This document shows positions 19,962 to 29,140 of a DNA stretch of 64,000 nucleotides, one piece after another. The notes beneath the pieces were generated by a model. That model made no database searches, had not been told where the DNA came from, and saw only the letters and a list, made by a program, of their open reading frames with translations. Location of the stretch: NCBI RefSeq assembly GCF_004300825.1, contig NZ_CP036250.1:620001-684000 (forward strand), written 5' to 3'. The stretch comes from Egicoccus halophilus (lineage in GTDB: Bacteria; Actinomycetota; Nitriliruptoria; Nitriliruptorales; Nitriliruptoraceae). The translations under genes and the position numbers were made by a program. Every line of letters starts with the position of its first letter. Position 1 is the stretch's first letter.

Positions 19962-21500
19962 ATGGACCCGCAGACCGCAGGTTGGGCACTGATCGTCGCC
20001 CTGTTCCTGCCCCTGGCCGGGGCAGGACTGCTGGCGCTGATGCCCGCCCGGTTGGACCGCGAGATCCGTTGGGCGGGGGTCGGGATCACCGCCGTCGCCT
20101 TCGCCCTCGTCGTCGCGATCACCGCGGCGTTCGACTTCGGCGCGTCCGGTGAGCTGCAGTTCCAGACCGATGTCAGCTGGATCGGCGCGATCAACGCCAA
20201 CTTCCACGTCGCGCTCGACGGCATCAGCCTGCCGCTGTTCTTCCTGACCTATCTGCTGCCGCTGCTGTGTGCGATCTACACCACCCGCATCCTGCCCGCA
20301 CCGGGACGCCCCAAGGCGTTCCTCGGCCTGATGCTGCTGCTGCAGACCGGGATGGCCGGCACGTTCGTCGCCTTCGACCTGATCCTGTTCTTCGTCTTCT
20401 GGGAGCTCGTGCTCGTCCCGATGTTCTTCCTGATCGGGATGTGGGGCGGTCCGCGCCGCGAGTACGCCAGCGTCAAGTTCTTCCTCTACACGCTGTTCGG
20501 CTCGATCTTCATGCTGGTCGCCTTCCTCGCGATCTATTTCCAGGGCGGGGCGACGACCTGGGACATCCAGGCGCTGTCCGCCGCGGGCGGCGTCGGCGGG
20601 GTCACCTTCCAGACGTGGGCGTTCGCCGGCATCTTCCTCGGCTTCGCCATCAAGGTGCCGATGTGGCCGTTCCACACCTGGCTCCCCGACGCGCACACCG
20701 AGGCGCCGACGGTCGGCTCGGTGCTGTTGGCCGGCGTGCTGCTGAAGATGGGCACCTACGGGTTCATCCGCATCGCCCTGCCGATCCTGCCCGAGGGTGC
20801 GATGCGTTTCGCCCCCATCATCGGGGTGCTGGCCGTCATCGGCATCATCTACGGCTCGCTGTGCTGCCTGGCCCAGACCGACGTCAAGCGACTCATCGCG
20901 TTCTCGTCGGTGGGGCACATGGGCTTCGTGATGCTGGGGATCGCCGCCATGAACGAGGCGGGCATCCAGGCCGCCCTGTTCGGCAACATCGCCCACGGGG
21001 TGGTGACCGGCATGCTGTTCTTCCTCGCCGGGTCCCTGCACGAGCGCTACCACACCCGCGAGATCGCCGAGATCGGCGGCGGCATGTTCACCAAGATCCC
21101 CCGCTACGGGGTGCTGCTGACCTACGTCGCGGTCGCGTCCCTGGGGCTGCCGGGTCTGGCCGGGTTCTGGGGAGAGTTCACCGCCATGTGGGCGGCGATC
21201 AGTCCCGGCGGCGGGCTCGCCGACACCTACGGCGGCCTCTACCTGGCGTTGGTCGTCGTCGCCGCCATCGGGACCGTGCTGACCGCCGGCTACTTCCTGT
21301 GGCTGCTGCAGCGCATGAACCTCGGTCGTCCCACCGCCCGCTGGGCCGACGAGCCGCTGCAGGACGTCATGCGGGTCGAGTGGGTGTCGTGGATGCCGCT
21401 GCTGGTGCTGATCCTGGCGCTGGGCGTCTACCCGCGCCTGGTGTTCGGGGTGCAGGACGCGGCGGTGAACAACCTGATGGGCTGGGTGCTCGGGGGCTGA
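19962..21500 (+). CDS. nuoM: NADH-quinone oxidoreductase subunit M, second cluster
   Basis: Antiporter-like subunit, 512 residues. Glu148 (FWELVLVPMFFLIGMW) and Lys231 (FAIKVPMWPFHTWLPDAH) are in place. ATG start with GGAGG upstream. The 105-base gap after nuoL is the widest between nuoH2 and nuoN2; I see no promoter in it. Confidence 0.95.
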   Translation: MDPQTAGWALIVALFLPLAGAGLLALMPARLDREIRWAGVGITAVAFALVVAITAAFDFGASGELQFQTDVSWIGAINANFHVALDGISLPLFFLTYLLPLLCAIYTTRILPAPGRPKAFLGLMLLLQTGMAGTFVAFDLILFFVFWELVLVPMFFLIGMWGGPRREYASVKFFLYTLFGSIFMLVAFLAIYFQGGATTWDIQALSAAGGVGGVTFQTWAFAGIFLGFAIKVPMWPFHTWLPDAHTEAPTVGSVLLAGVLLKMGTYGFIRIALPILPEGAMRFAPIIGVLAVIGIIYGSLCCLAQTDVKRLIAFSSVGHMGFVMLGIAAMNEAGIQAALFGNIAHGVVTGMLFFLAGSLHERYHTREIAEIGGGMFTKIPRYGVLLTYVAVASLGLPGLAGFWGEFTAMWAAISPGGGLADTYGGLYLALVVVAAIGTVLTAGYFLWLLQRMNLGRPTARWADEPLQDVMRVEWVSWMPLLVLILALGVYPRLVFGVQDAAVNNLMGWVLGG

Positions 21501-21561
21501 CAACGCCCCCGACACCGGTCGCCGGAGCGCCGGCGACGACCAACGAGACGGAAGCGAGCTC

Positions 21562-23028
21562 ATGGCCATCGACTTCTTCGCGATCGCTCCCGAGATCGCG
21601 CTGACGGTCACGGCGCTGGTCGTGCTGGCGGCCGACCTCGCACTGCGCGGCGAGGCCAAGCAGCTGGTCAACCCGCTGGCGTCCCTCGGCACGCTCGTGG
21701 CGATCGGCTTCACGGTGGCGCTGTGGGGTCAGCAGCGCACCACCTTCGGCGGCACGTTCGTGGTCAACGAGTTCGCCCTGGTGTTCAAGCTGGTGTTCCT
21801 CGGCAGCCTGCTCGCGATCCTGGGCATCAGCTGGCGCTACTTCGCCGAGGGGCGCTACTTCCAGGGCGAGTACTACTTCCTGCTGCTGACCTCCTTCCTG
21901 GGCATGCTGCTGATGCCCTCGGCCCGCGACCTCATCCTGCTGTTCATCGCGCTCGAGACCGTGTCGGTCCCGGCGTTCGTGATGGCCGGGTTGCGCAAGC
22001 GGGACCTGTACAGCTCCGAGGCGGCGCTCAAGTTCTTCCTCATCGGGGTGTTGTCGGTCGCCCTGATGCTGTTCGGCATGTCGATGGTGTACGGCTTCAC
22101 CGGCACCACGGCGTTGGCCGGCATCGCCGAGGCGATCGCCGGGGACGCCGAGCTCACCCCGCTGCTGCTCGCCTCCGTGATGCTCATCTTCGTCGGCTTC
22201 GCGTTCAAGATCTCCGCGGTCCCGTTCCACTTCTGGGCCCCCGACACCTACGCCGGTGCGCCGATGCCCGTCGCGGCGATGCTGGCCGTGGCCTCCAAGG
22301 CGGCCGGGTTCGCCGGCCTGCTCGTCATCGCCTTCGTCGCGTTCGAGCCGGTCGCCGACGTGTGGGCCCCGGTGCTCGGGGTGCTGGCGATCCTGACGAT
22401 GACGATCGGCAACCTCGTCGCCCTGCAGCAGCGCGACCTGGTCCGGCTGCTCGCCTACTCCTCGGTGGCGCAGGCCGGCTACATGCTGATCCCGTTCGGG
22501 CTCGCCCGTCCCGGGGGTGCCGAGGTCAACGACGCCGCCGTGCAGGCGGTGGTCTTCTACCTGGTCGCCTATGCGGTGATGAACATCGGCGCGTTCGGCG
22601 TGGCCATCGCGGTCAACCGCCGCACCGGCCTGCGCTCGTTGGCCGACTACGCCGGTCTGGCGTCGCGCAGCCCGATGCTCGCCCTGGCGATGACGGTGTT
22701 CCTGCTCAGTCTCGGTGGCGCACCGCCGACCGTCGGGCTGTGGGCCAAGTTCGCCATCATCGAGGCCGCGCTGGTCGAGGTCAGCGTCTTCGGCATCGTG
22801 CTGATGGTGTTCCTGGCCATCAACTCGGTGATCGCGTTCTTCTACTACCTGCGCATCGTCAAGGCGATGTGGATGGACACGGCCCGCGAGGGTCTGCCCG
22901 TGCTCCAGCCCGGATTCCAGCTGTCGCTGGTGGTGCTCGTGCTCATGGCCGGCACCGTCCTGCTCGGCGTCCTGCCCGGCCTGGTCACCGACTACTCCGC
23001 CGTCACCGGTTTCCTCGCCGCCAACTGA
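21562..23028 (+). CDS. nuoN: NADH-quinone oxidoreductase subunit N, second cluster
   Basis: Last subunit gene of the second complex I cluster, 488 residues. Glu132 (IALETVSVPAF) and Lys216 (FAFKISAVPFHFWAPDTYAG) are present. ATG start after a 61-base gap. It is shorter at the N-terminus than the copy in the first cluster. Confidence 0.95.
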   Translation: MAIDFFAIAPEIALTVTALVVLAADLALRGEAKQLVNPLASLGTLVAIGFTVALWGQQRTTFGGTFVVNEFALVFKLVFLGSLLAILGISWRYFAEGRYFQGEYYFLLLTSFLGMLLMPSARDLILLFIALETVSVPAFVMAGLRKRDLYSSEAALKFFLIGVLSVALMLFGMSMVYGFTGTTALAGIAEAIAGDAELTPLLLASVMLIFVGFAFKISAVPFHFWAPDTYAGAPMPVAAMLAVASKAAGFAGLLVIAFVAFEPVADVWAPVLGVLAILTMTIGNLVALQQRDLVRLLAYSSVAQAGYMLIPFGLARPGGAEVNDAAVQAVVFYLVAYAVMNIGAFGVAIAVNRRTGLRSLADYAGLASRSPMLALAMTVFLLSLGGAPPTVGLWAKFAIIEAALVEVSVFGIVLMVFLAINSVIAFFYYLRIVKAMWMDTAREGLPVLQPGFQLSLVVLVLMAGTVLLGVLPGLVTDYSAVTGFLAAN

Positions 23029-23188
23029 CCTCCGCTGCCGCGGCCTGCGGGTGGGCGGGCAGACGGGCGGGGGTGGCGGTGGCGAACGGTCGGCCACGGC
23101 GGTGGCGATGAGCAGCCCCTGCGCCGGAGGCACGAAGGTTTTCGGTGCGGGCAGTGTCCGTCGGCTGGTCGCCCGGATGCACCCTTCG

Positions 23189-23194
23189 TACCCT
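23189..23194 (+). promoter_or_regulatory. Possible -10 element before htpX
   Basis: TACCCT sits 35 bases before the htpX ATG in the 201-base gap after nuoN2. No good -35 is visible. The same hexamer recurs before rpmG and tRNA-Trp. Confidence 0.3.
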
Positions 23195-23229
23195 TTCGAA
23201 CTCCGCCCCCCTTCACGAGAACGGATGAG

Positions 23230-24150
23230 ATGTTCAAGAGCGCGAAGACGTTCGTCCTGCTGGCTGCCCTGTCCGGTCTGCTGCTGGTGATCGGCGCGAT
23301 GCTCGACGGCGGCGGCGGCGGGTTCCTGACCATCATGCTGGTCGTCGCGATCGGCATGAACTTCTTCAGCTACTTCTACTCGGACAAGATGGCCATCAAG
23401 ATGGCCAAGGCGCAGCCGATGGACGAGGCGCGCTATCCCGACGTGTACGCGATGGTGCGCAGCCTCTCGCAGCGGGCCGGTCAGCCGATGCCGCGGCTGT
23501 ACGTCTCGCCCTCCCCGCAGCTCAACGCGTTCGCCACCGGCCGCAACCCGGACCACGCCGCCGTGTGCGTCAACGAGGGCCTCTACCGGGCGCTGACCCC
23601 CGAGGAGCTCGAGGGTGTCCTCGGTCACGAGCTGCAGCACGTCTACAACCGCGACATCCTCATCGGTTCGGTCGCGGCCATGATCGGGACCGCCATCACC
23701 TACCTGGCGCTGATGCTGCGCTGGATCCCGATCATGGGTGGCGGCAACGACCGCGAGGGTGGTGCGAACCCGCTGGCCATGATCGCCGCGTCGATCGTCG
23801 CCCCGATCGTCGCGATGGTCATCCAGGCCTCGATCACCCGGTCGCGTGAGTCGCTCGCCGACCACACCGGTGCCGAGTTGACCGGCAAGCCGCTGGCGCT
23901 GGCGAGCGCCCTCGCCAAGCTCGAGCGCGGCGCCAACGACCCGCAGCTGCTGCGGGCGGGCGGTACGAAGGCGGAGACCAATCCGGCGATGCAGCACCTC
24001 TACATCGCCGCTCCCTTCGGCGGCCGTGCCGCGGCGAAGCTGTTCTCCACGCACCCGCCGATCCCCGAGCGCATCGCCGCGCTCGAGGAGCAGGCCCGCC
24101 GCATGGGACAACTCGGTCCCGGCCAGTCGTTCCCGGCCGGCTGGCGTTGA
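23230..24150 (+). CDS. htpX: HtpX-like membrane zinc metalloprotease (M48)
   Basis: Membrane quality-control protease, 306 residues. Two N-terminal membrane helices cover about 8-24 and 32-50. The zinc motif HELQH is at 133-137, followed by two more hydrophobic segments and the third-ligand region SRESLADHTGAEL. The usual HELSH has Gln for Ser, which leaves the HExxH pattern intact. It follows nuoN2 directly; from memory, Streptomyces has the same order. ATG start preceded by GAGA. Confidence 0.93.
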   Translation: MFKSAKTFVLLAALSGLLLVIGAMLDGGGGGFLTIMLVVAIGMNFFSYFYSDKMAIKMAKAQPMDEARYPDVYAMVRSLSQRAGQPMPRLYVSPSPQLNAFATGRNPDHAAVCVNEGLYRALTPEELEGVLGHELQHVYNRDILIGSVAAMIGTAITYLALMLRWIPIMGGGNDREGGANPLAMIAASIVAPIVAMVIQASITRSRESLADHTGAELTGKPLALASALAKLERGANDPQLLRAGGTKAETNPAMQHLYIAAPFGGRAAAKLFSTHPPIPERIAALEEQARRMGQLGPGQSFPAGWR

Positions 24151-24196
24151 CCTCGCCGGCCGCGTCGACCCTCGCGGTCGGCCGGCGCGCGAGGCC

Positions 24197-24232
24197 ACGA
24201 ACGCCCGCCGCAGCGCTGCGGCGGGCGTTCGT
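24197..24232. terminator. Bidirectional terminator between htpX and the DedA-like gene
   Basis: A perfect 36-base palindrome (two 18-base arms) centred at 24214/24215. It lies in the 106-base gap between the convergent genes htpX and the DedA-like gene. There is no clear T-run on either side. Confidence 0.75.
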
Positions 24233-24256
24233 CGTGGTGCTGCCGGCGTCGCGCGG

Positions 24257-24958
24257 TCAGCCCTCGCCCTCGACGGGAGCGGCCGGCGCCATCGCCTCGG
24301 CCTCGCGCTGGATCCAGCTCGTCAGCAGCGTCACCAGCACGAACACGATGGCGATCCCGAGCCCGGTCAGCCACGGCCCGCCGTCCTCGTAGGCCTGGCC
24401 GAGCGCGTAGCCGGCCCCCACCGCCGTCCCGAAGCCGGCGATCGAGCCGACGAGGTCCGCGAGCAGGTAGCGGCGGGTGGACACGTCGGAGGCCCCCGCG
24501 GCGGCGGCGAGCACGGTCGGTGGCACGGTGGCGATACGCCCGAGGATCGCGATCGCCGGTCCACGCTTGGCCAGGATGCGGTCGGCGAGCAGCAGCTTGT
24601 CGGCGGGGACCGCCCGGTGCAGCCAGGCCGGTCCGTCCCCGGTCCGCAGGGCGTCGCGGTAGAGCCGGCCGAGGGCGAAGAACGCCCACACGCCCACGAC
24701 GAGGAACGGGAACACCGCCAGCCACAGCTCGAGCACGGTCACGTCCCCGAACCGCGCCCGGGCCCCGCCGAGCAGCAGCAGTTCCTTGCCCGGTCGCAGC
24801 GCCAGCAGCAGCAGGAAGCGTTCGCCCAGCATCACCGGGATCAGCGGCAGCATCGCGATCGGGATCACGAAACGCAGGACCGCCACGGCCAGCAGTGCGC
24901 GACGCAGTGGCACCCGGTCCTGCGGGACCGGGGCGGCCTCCGGCGGCACCGCGCTCAC
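24257..24958 (-). CDS. DedA/VTT-like membrane protein
   Basis: Integral membrane protein of 233 residues. The segment LGRIATVPPTVLAAAAGAS followed by YLLADLVGSIAGFG resembles the re-entrant-loop core of DedA/VTT proteins, which have been linked to lipid scrambling and envelope homeostasis. At least four hydrophobic stretches are visible. GTG start chosen because it overlaps the stop of the upstream nei/fpg gene (GTGA) and precedes the first membrane helix. It ends in an acidic Pro/Ala/Glu tail. The family call is moderate and the function unknown. Confidence 0.65.
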   Translation of the reverse strand: MSAVPPEAAPVPQDRVPLRRALLAVAVLRFVIPIAMLPLIPVMLGERFLLLLALRPGKELLLLGGARARFGDVTVLELWLAVFPFLVVGVWAFFALGRLYRDALRTGDGPAWLHRAVPADKLLLADRILAKRGPAIAILGRIATVPPTVLAAAAGASDVSTRRYLLADLVGSIAGFGTAVGAGYALGQAYEDGGPWLTGLGIAIVFVLVTLLTSWIQREAEAMAPAAPVEGEG

Positions 24959-25806
24959 GAGGCACCCCGCCGTGCAGCCGGGGTGCGGCCGGGGGACGCC
25001 GCGCCGGTCCGGGGCGGTCGCGGTTGGCAGGTCTCGCAGGCGTACGCCCAGCGGCCGGCGATGTCCCACCGCCGGATCTCGGTCTCACAGCGGGGACAGC
25101 GGTCGGACTTGTACACGTGCGTCGCCTGTTCGCGGGTCAGTCTCGAGCGTGGCACCCCGACCTCGGCCGGGTCGACGGTGATGATCCGGTTCTCCTCGAC
25201 CCCGGAACGCAGCCACGTCACCAGGGTCCGCCACATCGACTGCCACAGGTCCCGGTCGATGGCGTTGGCCGGGGTCTCGGGATGCACACCGTGGACGTGG
25301 AGGATCTCGGCCCGGTAGACGTTGCCGATGCCGGCCAGCACCGACTGGTCCATCAGGGCCTGGCCGATGCCGCTGCGTCGCCGCTGCAGCGCGGCGAAGG
25401 CCGCCTCGGGGTCGGCGTCGTCATGCAACGGGTCCGGGCCGAGACGGTCGGTCACGCGGTGCACCTCGTCGGCATCGAGCAGTTCGCACTGCGTCGCGCC
25501 GACCAGGTCCAGCGCCAACTCGTCACTCACCACCCGGTAGCGCACGGTCGGTCGCGGCTCGGGTGGTGGGACGTCGTGTCGGGAGAACGTGCCGTACAGG
25601 CCGAGGTGGATGTGCACCACCCGTTCGCCGTCGTAGCGGTGGAACAGGTGCTTGCCGTGGGCCTCGGCACCGAGGAACCGGCTGCCGTCGAGGAGGTGGG
25701 CCCCCCGGGCGAAACGTCCCTGGGGGGAGGAAACGGCGACCCGGTGGCCGCCGAGCCAGGCGCCGTGGTCACGCGCGAGGCGGTGGATGGTGTGACCCTC
25801 GGGCAC
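24955..25806 (-). CDS. Fpg/Nei-family DNA glycosylase (endonuclease VIII-like)
   Basis: Base-excision repair glycosylase/AP lyase for oxidised bases, 283 residues. It begins with MPEGHTIHRL, where Pro2 and Glu3 are the catalytic pair and the following GHTIH is typical of the actinobacterial Nei type rather than Fpg. Lys52 (HGKH) is conserved. A C-terminal zinc finger has Cys 237/240/257/260 with Arg252 in the GRWAYAC turn. About 20 disordered residues follow. It lies between a HIT protein and a DedA-like protein on the minus strand. Confidence 0.92.
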   Translation of the reverse strand: MPEGHTIHRLARDHGAWLGGHRVAVSSPQGRFARGAHLLDGSRFLGAEAHGKHLFHRYDGERVVHIHLGLYGTFSRHDVPPPEPRPTVRYRVVSDELALDLVGATQCELLDADEVHRVTDRLGPDPLHDDADPEAAFAALQRRRSGIGQALMDQSVLAGIGNVYRAEILHVHGVHPETPANAIDRDLWQSMWRTLVTWLRSGVEENRIITVDPAEVGVPRSRLTREQATHVYKSDRCPRCETEIRRWDIAGRWAYACETCQPRPPRTGAASPGRTPAARRGAS

Positions 25807-25931
25807 GGGTTTCCTCGACGTGTGCGGGGCGGTCGACGGCGCTGCTGGCCTTCGGCGCTGCTCGCCTTCGGCGGCAGGGTACGTCGCCGACGCCGGAACC
25901 GAACGGCGAGCACGGAGGTCGGCCGTGCGCC

Positions 25932-26435
25932 TCAGCCCCGGGTCAACCCCTCGCGCAACGACCGGGCGGCGCCCTCCATGGTCGTCGCGTCACCGGGGGA
26001 GGGTGTCCAGGGCAGCACCAGCCCGTCGTCCTGGTACCGCGGGATCACGTGGACGTGCAGGTGGAACACCGTCTGGAACGCGGCCGCCCCGCTCGACTGC
26101 ACGAGGTTGACCCCCGCGGCGCCGAGCCGGGCCACCGCCGCGCGGGCGAGCGCCTGCGCCGTCGTCGCGACCTCCCGCAGATCGTCGACCGCGACGTCGT
26201 GCAGGTCACGCGCGTGGGCTTTCGGCACGACCAGGGCATGCCCCCGGGTCGCCGGGGCGACGTCGAGGAAGGCCAGCGTCCGTGGTGTCTCGTGGACCAC
26301 GCGGGCCGGAGCCTGCCCGGCCACGATGGCGCAGAAGATGCAGTCGGCCGCGTCCGTCGGGCCGTCCGTCACCCCGTCCGCCGTCGTGTTCGCCGTCACG
26401 TCCGCCGTCACGTCCGCCGTCACGTTCGTCGTCAC
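25932..26435 (-). CDS. HIT-family nucleotide hydrolase
   Basis: Histidine-triad hydrolase or transferase acting on nucleotide phosphates or phosphoramidates, 167 residues. CIFC at 32-35 is the zinc pair of the Hint-like subgroup. HLHVHV at 125-130 is the catalytic triad. GTG start chosen because GGAGG lies 5 bases upstream and the codon overlaps the stop of the upstream gene (GTGA). The first ~28 residues are a low-complexity VTAD repeat encoded by 12-base tandem units. Substrate unknown. Confidence 0.9.
   Translation of the reverse strand: MTTNVTADVTADVTANTTADGVTDGPTDAADCIFCAIVAGQAPARVVHETPRTLAFLDVAPATRGHALVVPKAHARDLHDVAVDDLREVATTAQALARAAVARLGAAGVNLVQSSGAAAFQTVFHLHVHVIPRYQDDGLVLPWTPSPGDATTMEGAARSLREGLTRG
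26391..26435 (-). repeat. 12-base tandem repeat at the start of the HIT gene
   Basis: Three full and one partial 12-base unit (CGCCGTCACGTC on the plus strand) encode the VTAD repeats at the N-terminus. It is a likely slippage site, and because 12 is a multiple of 3 a copy change keeps frame. Confidence 0.7.
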
Positions 26436-27148
26436 ATCCGCCTCCGGTGTCCGCCCCGGCCGCCGAGGTGACGTCCCCGCAGCAGCCACACGCCCGCGAA
26501 CACGTACCAGACGTCGGCGACGGTGTTGAAGACCCGCTGCGCGACACCCGATCCCCAGCCGATCAGCCAGGTCTGGTCGGCGACGAACAGCGTCGCCGCC
26601 GCCCCGCCCAACACCCACGACCACGCGGCGAGTCGGGGGAGCGACGGGCGGACCCGCCAGCCGATCAACAGCGGCCCGAGCACGAGCAGCCCGTAGCCGA
26701 GGCTCGCGGCGATCGCGTGGCCGGTGTCGGTGACGCTGCTGCCGAACCCGGGGCAACCCTGCGTGCAGGGGAACAGCAGGATCAGGCCGGTGGCCGTCCC
26801 CGAACCGATCACCGCGGCCGGGCCGGCGAGGTCACGGAGGCCGGTCCCCGCCGGCGTCCGCCGGGGCAGGCAGCGGTGCAGCACCCAGCCGAAGGCGACC
26901 AGCGCGACGGCGCTGACCAGCAGACCCGACACCAGCAGCAGCCGCGGCCCGCGCGAGGCGCCGAGGTCGAACAGTTCGCTGATGGCCTGGTTCGCCGGGT
27001 CGTAGCCGGGCTCGAGGGCACCGGCCACGACCCACGCGGTCACGTACCAGCCCAGCGCGACGACGGCGCCGATGGTCGTCCACCGGTCACGGGTCGTCAG
27101 CGATCGGCCCGCGCCCGGCGGGGACGCGGTCGGGCTGCGCACGCTCAT
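26432..27148 (-). CDS. DUF998-like six-helix membrane protein
   Basis: Membrane protein of 238 residues with about six hydrophobic helices. The conserved-looking stretch is YDPANQAISELFDLGASRGP after the first helix, and an FPCTQGCPGFGSS loop follows the third. This pattern fits the DUF998 family, whose function is not established. ATG start with GAGGA 9 bases upstream. Its stop overlaps the HIT start, so the two are coupled. Divergent from the heparinase-like gene. Confidence 0.7.
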   Translation of the reverse strand: MSVRSPTASPPGAGRSLTTRDRWTTIGAVVALGWYVTAWVVAGALEPGYDPANQAISELFDLGASRGPRLLLVSGLLVSAVALVAFGWVLHRCLPRRTPAGTGLRDLAGPAAVIGSGTATGLILLFPCTQGCPGFGSSVTDTGHAIAASLGYGLLVLGPLLIGWRVRPSLPRLAAWSWVLGGAAATLFVADQTWLIGWGSGVAQRVFNTVADVWYVFAGVWLLRGRHLGGRGGHRRRM

Positions 27149-27336
27149 GCGACGGGTCCTCGGCTCGGTCGGTGCCGTCGCCCGCGGCCGCGCGTGCGGT
27201 GGCGGCGGCAGTGTCGCGTGCCGGGAGCCCGTCCGCTGAAGCGATCGAGCCTGGCGGCCGACCAGGTCCGTGATGTCCGGTTCCGGTGTCGTCACCGGGG
27301 CCTGCCCGTCCACTCTCGACGCGGATCGATCGACCC

Positions 27337-29130
27337 ATGTCCCCGACCACCGTCCTGCGCCCCGTGCTGTGCCTCGTCCTGGCCGCCGCCCTGCTCGCCG
27401 TGCCCGGCGTCGGCGACGTCCCCGCCGAAGCCGCACGCGAGTCGTTCACCTGCCTGCCCACCAACGGGATGGTCAAGCCCAACCCGCCGGCGCAGGTCAT
27501 GGGGGGCACGGTGGTGCTGCCCTACGGCGAACGCGTCAACATCGGCACGACCGGGGACGTCAACTGGGCACAGTCCCAGCTGCGGTCGGAGAGCCACCGG
27601 TTCTTCACCAGCCTGCGTTGGCTCGAGACCCTCGTGCGCGAGTACCGGCGGACCAACGACCCGGCCATCCTCGCGCGCGCCCGGGCGATCGTGCGCGACT
27701 TCGACCGGGACAACCCCGTCGGGCGTGGTCCGCGTCCGGTCGACACCTGGACGGCGATGTACACCGGGCAGCGCGCCACCGTGCTCGCCTGCCTCGACAC
27801 CCTCGGACGGGACGCCGGTGTCGCCAACGTGCTCGCCGGACACGCGAGCTGGTTGACCGATCCGGCCAACGACCCCGGCGACTGGAACCAGGCGATCGAT
27901 GCCTCGCTCGGGGTGCTCGCCGCCGGCTGCCGGCTCGACCGGGCCGACTGGCGGCGGTCGGCCACCGACCGCTTCTCGCGGCTGATCGAGGTCAACATCG
28001 ATGCCGAGGGGGCGATCAACGAGCAGGCGCCCGGCTACGCGCGCTTCGTCCACGACCGGTGGGGGGTGGTGACCGACAAGCTGCGCGAGTGCCGCCAACC
28101 CGTGCCCACCGCGATCGCCGTGCGTCGACCGCTGCTGCTCGAGTTCGCGGCGTGGGCCACCCTCCCCGACGGGAACATGGTGCAGATCGGCGACACCTAC
28201 CAGACCCCGCCCGGCAACGTCCCCGGCACCGCCACCGAGTTCGTCACCACCGCCGGCGCACGGGGAGTGGCGCCGCGTGGCACCTCCCGGATCTACCGCG
28301 AGTCCGGGTACGCGTTCGGTCGCAACACCTGGTCGCCGTTCGCCACCGGGATGCACTACAGCCTGCGTTTCGGCCCCGGCATGAACTTCCACGGGCACGA
28401 GGACCACCAGTCGGTCACGCTGTCGGCCTTCGGGCGTCCGGTCCTGGTCGACTCCGGTCACGTGGGCTACACCGAGCCGCAGCAGCGGGCGCACCTGCGT
28501 GCTCCGGAGGCGCACAACCTGTTGATCGTCCCCGGCGAAGCCTTCCGTGCCCGACGTCCGACGACGTTGGTGCGTGCCGAGCAGCGGGCTGCCTGGCAGT
28601 TCTACGAGGTCCGCGACGACGCCTACGGCGGGCGGACTCGCACACGCGGGGTGCTGGCCGACACCGCGCGCCAGTCGTTGCTGGTGCAGGACCGTGCCAG
28701 CCGTGCCCGGAGCGGGCCCTTCCAACAGTTGTGGCACCTGCCGCGCGGCAGCCGGGTCGAGATCACCAGCCGCAGTCGGGCCATCGCCCGCGATCCCAAC
28801 GGTCGGCTCGAGACGCACATCCTGCAGATCCCGCTCGCCGGCGAGACGTTCGCCGCCGGCGCCACCAGCGTGGTCACCGGCCAGCGCACGCCGCTGCTGG
28901 GCTGGGTGGCACCCGCGGTGGACACCTGGCACCCCGCACCCGTGGTGCGCACGACGCGGTCGGGCACCTCGGTGCGGATGGTCACCGCGATCGTGCCGGT
29001 CACCCCGGGCACGCGGGTGTCGAGCACGGTGAGCCGCAGCGGCCAGCACTGGGAGGTCCGGATCACCGCCGGCGCCAGCGTCCGCCGCTACGGCATCTCG
29101 TCGGGCGGAGGCATGTGGGTCGTCGGCTGA
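27337..29130 (+). CDS. Secreted heparinase II/III-like protein
   Basis: Predicted exported polysaccharide lyase-like protein, 597 residues. An N-terminal signal peptide is visible (Arg8, then a Leu/Ala-rich core to about 22, likely cleavage near AEAA at 30-33). Residues ~60-300 fit the helical toroid of the family. The beta-sandwich part carries the diagnostic NFHGHEDHQS (His352, His354, Asp356, His357) and GRPVLVDSGH. ATG chosen because the next upstream start would place 17 charged residues before the signal peptide. No Shine-Dalgarno is visible. No transporter or sugar genes are nearby, so the substrate is unknown. Confidence 0.8.
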   Translation: MSPTTVLRPVLCLVLAAALLAVPGVGDVPAEAARESFTCLPTNGMVKPNPPAQVMGGTVVLPYGERVNIGTTGDVNWAQSQLRSESHRFFTSLRWLETLVREYRRTNDPAILARARAIVRDFDRDNPVGRGPRPVDTWTAMYTGQRATVLACLDTLGRDAGVANVLAGHASWLTDPANDPGDWNQAIDASLGVLAAGCRLDRADWRRSATDRFSRLIEVNIDAEGAINEQAPGYARFVHDRWGVVTDKLRECRQPVPTAIAVRRPLLLEFAAWATLPDGNMVQIGDTYQTPPGNVPGTATEFVTTAGARGVAPRGTSRIYRESGYAFGRNTWSPFATGMHYSLRFGPGMNFHGHEDHQSVTLSAFGRPVLVDSGHVGYTEPQQRAHLRAPEAHNLLIVPGEAFRARRPTTLVRAEQRAAWQFYEVRDDAYGGRTRTRGVLADTARQSLLVQDRASRARSGPFQQLWHLPRGSRVEITSRSRAIARDPNGRLETHILQIPLAGETFAAGATSVVTGQRTPLLGWVAPAVDTWHPAPVVRTTRSGTSVRMVTAIVPVTPGTRVSSTVSRSGQHWEVRITAGASVRRYGISSGGGMWVVG

Positions 29131-29140
29131 TCGGCGCGCC

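Noticed and set aside
27286-27336. Upstream GTG as the start of the heparinase-like gene
   Set aside because: It adds 17 charged residues before an otherwise normal signal peptide and has no ribosome site.
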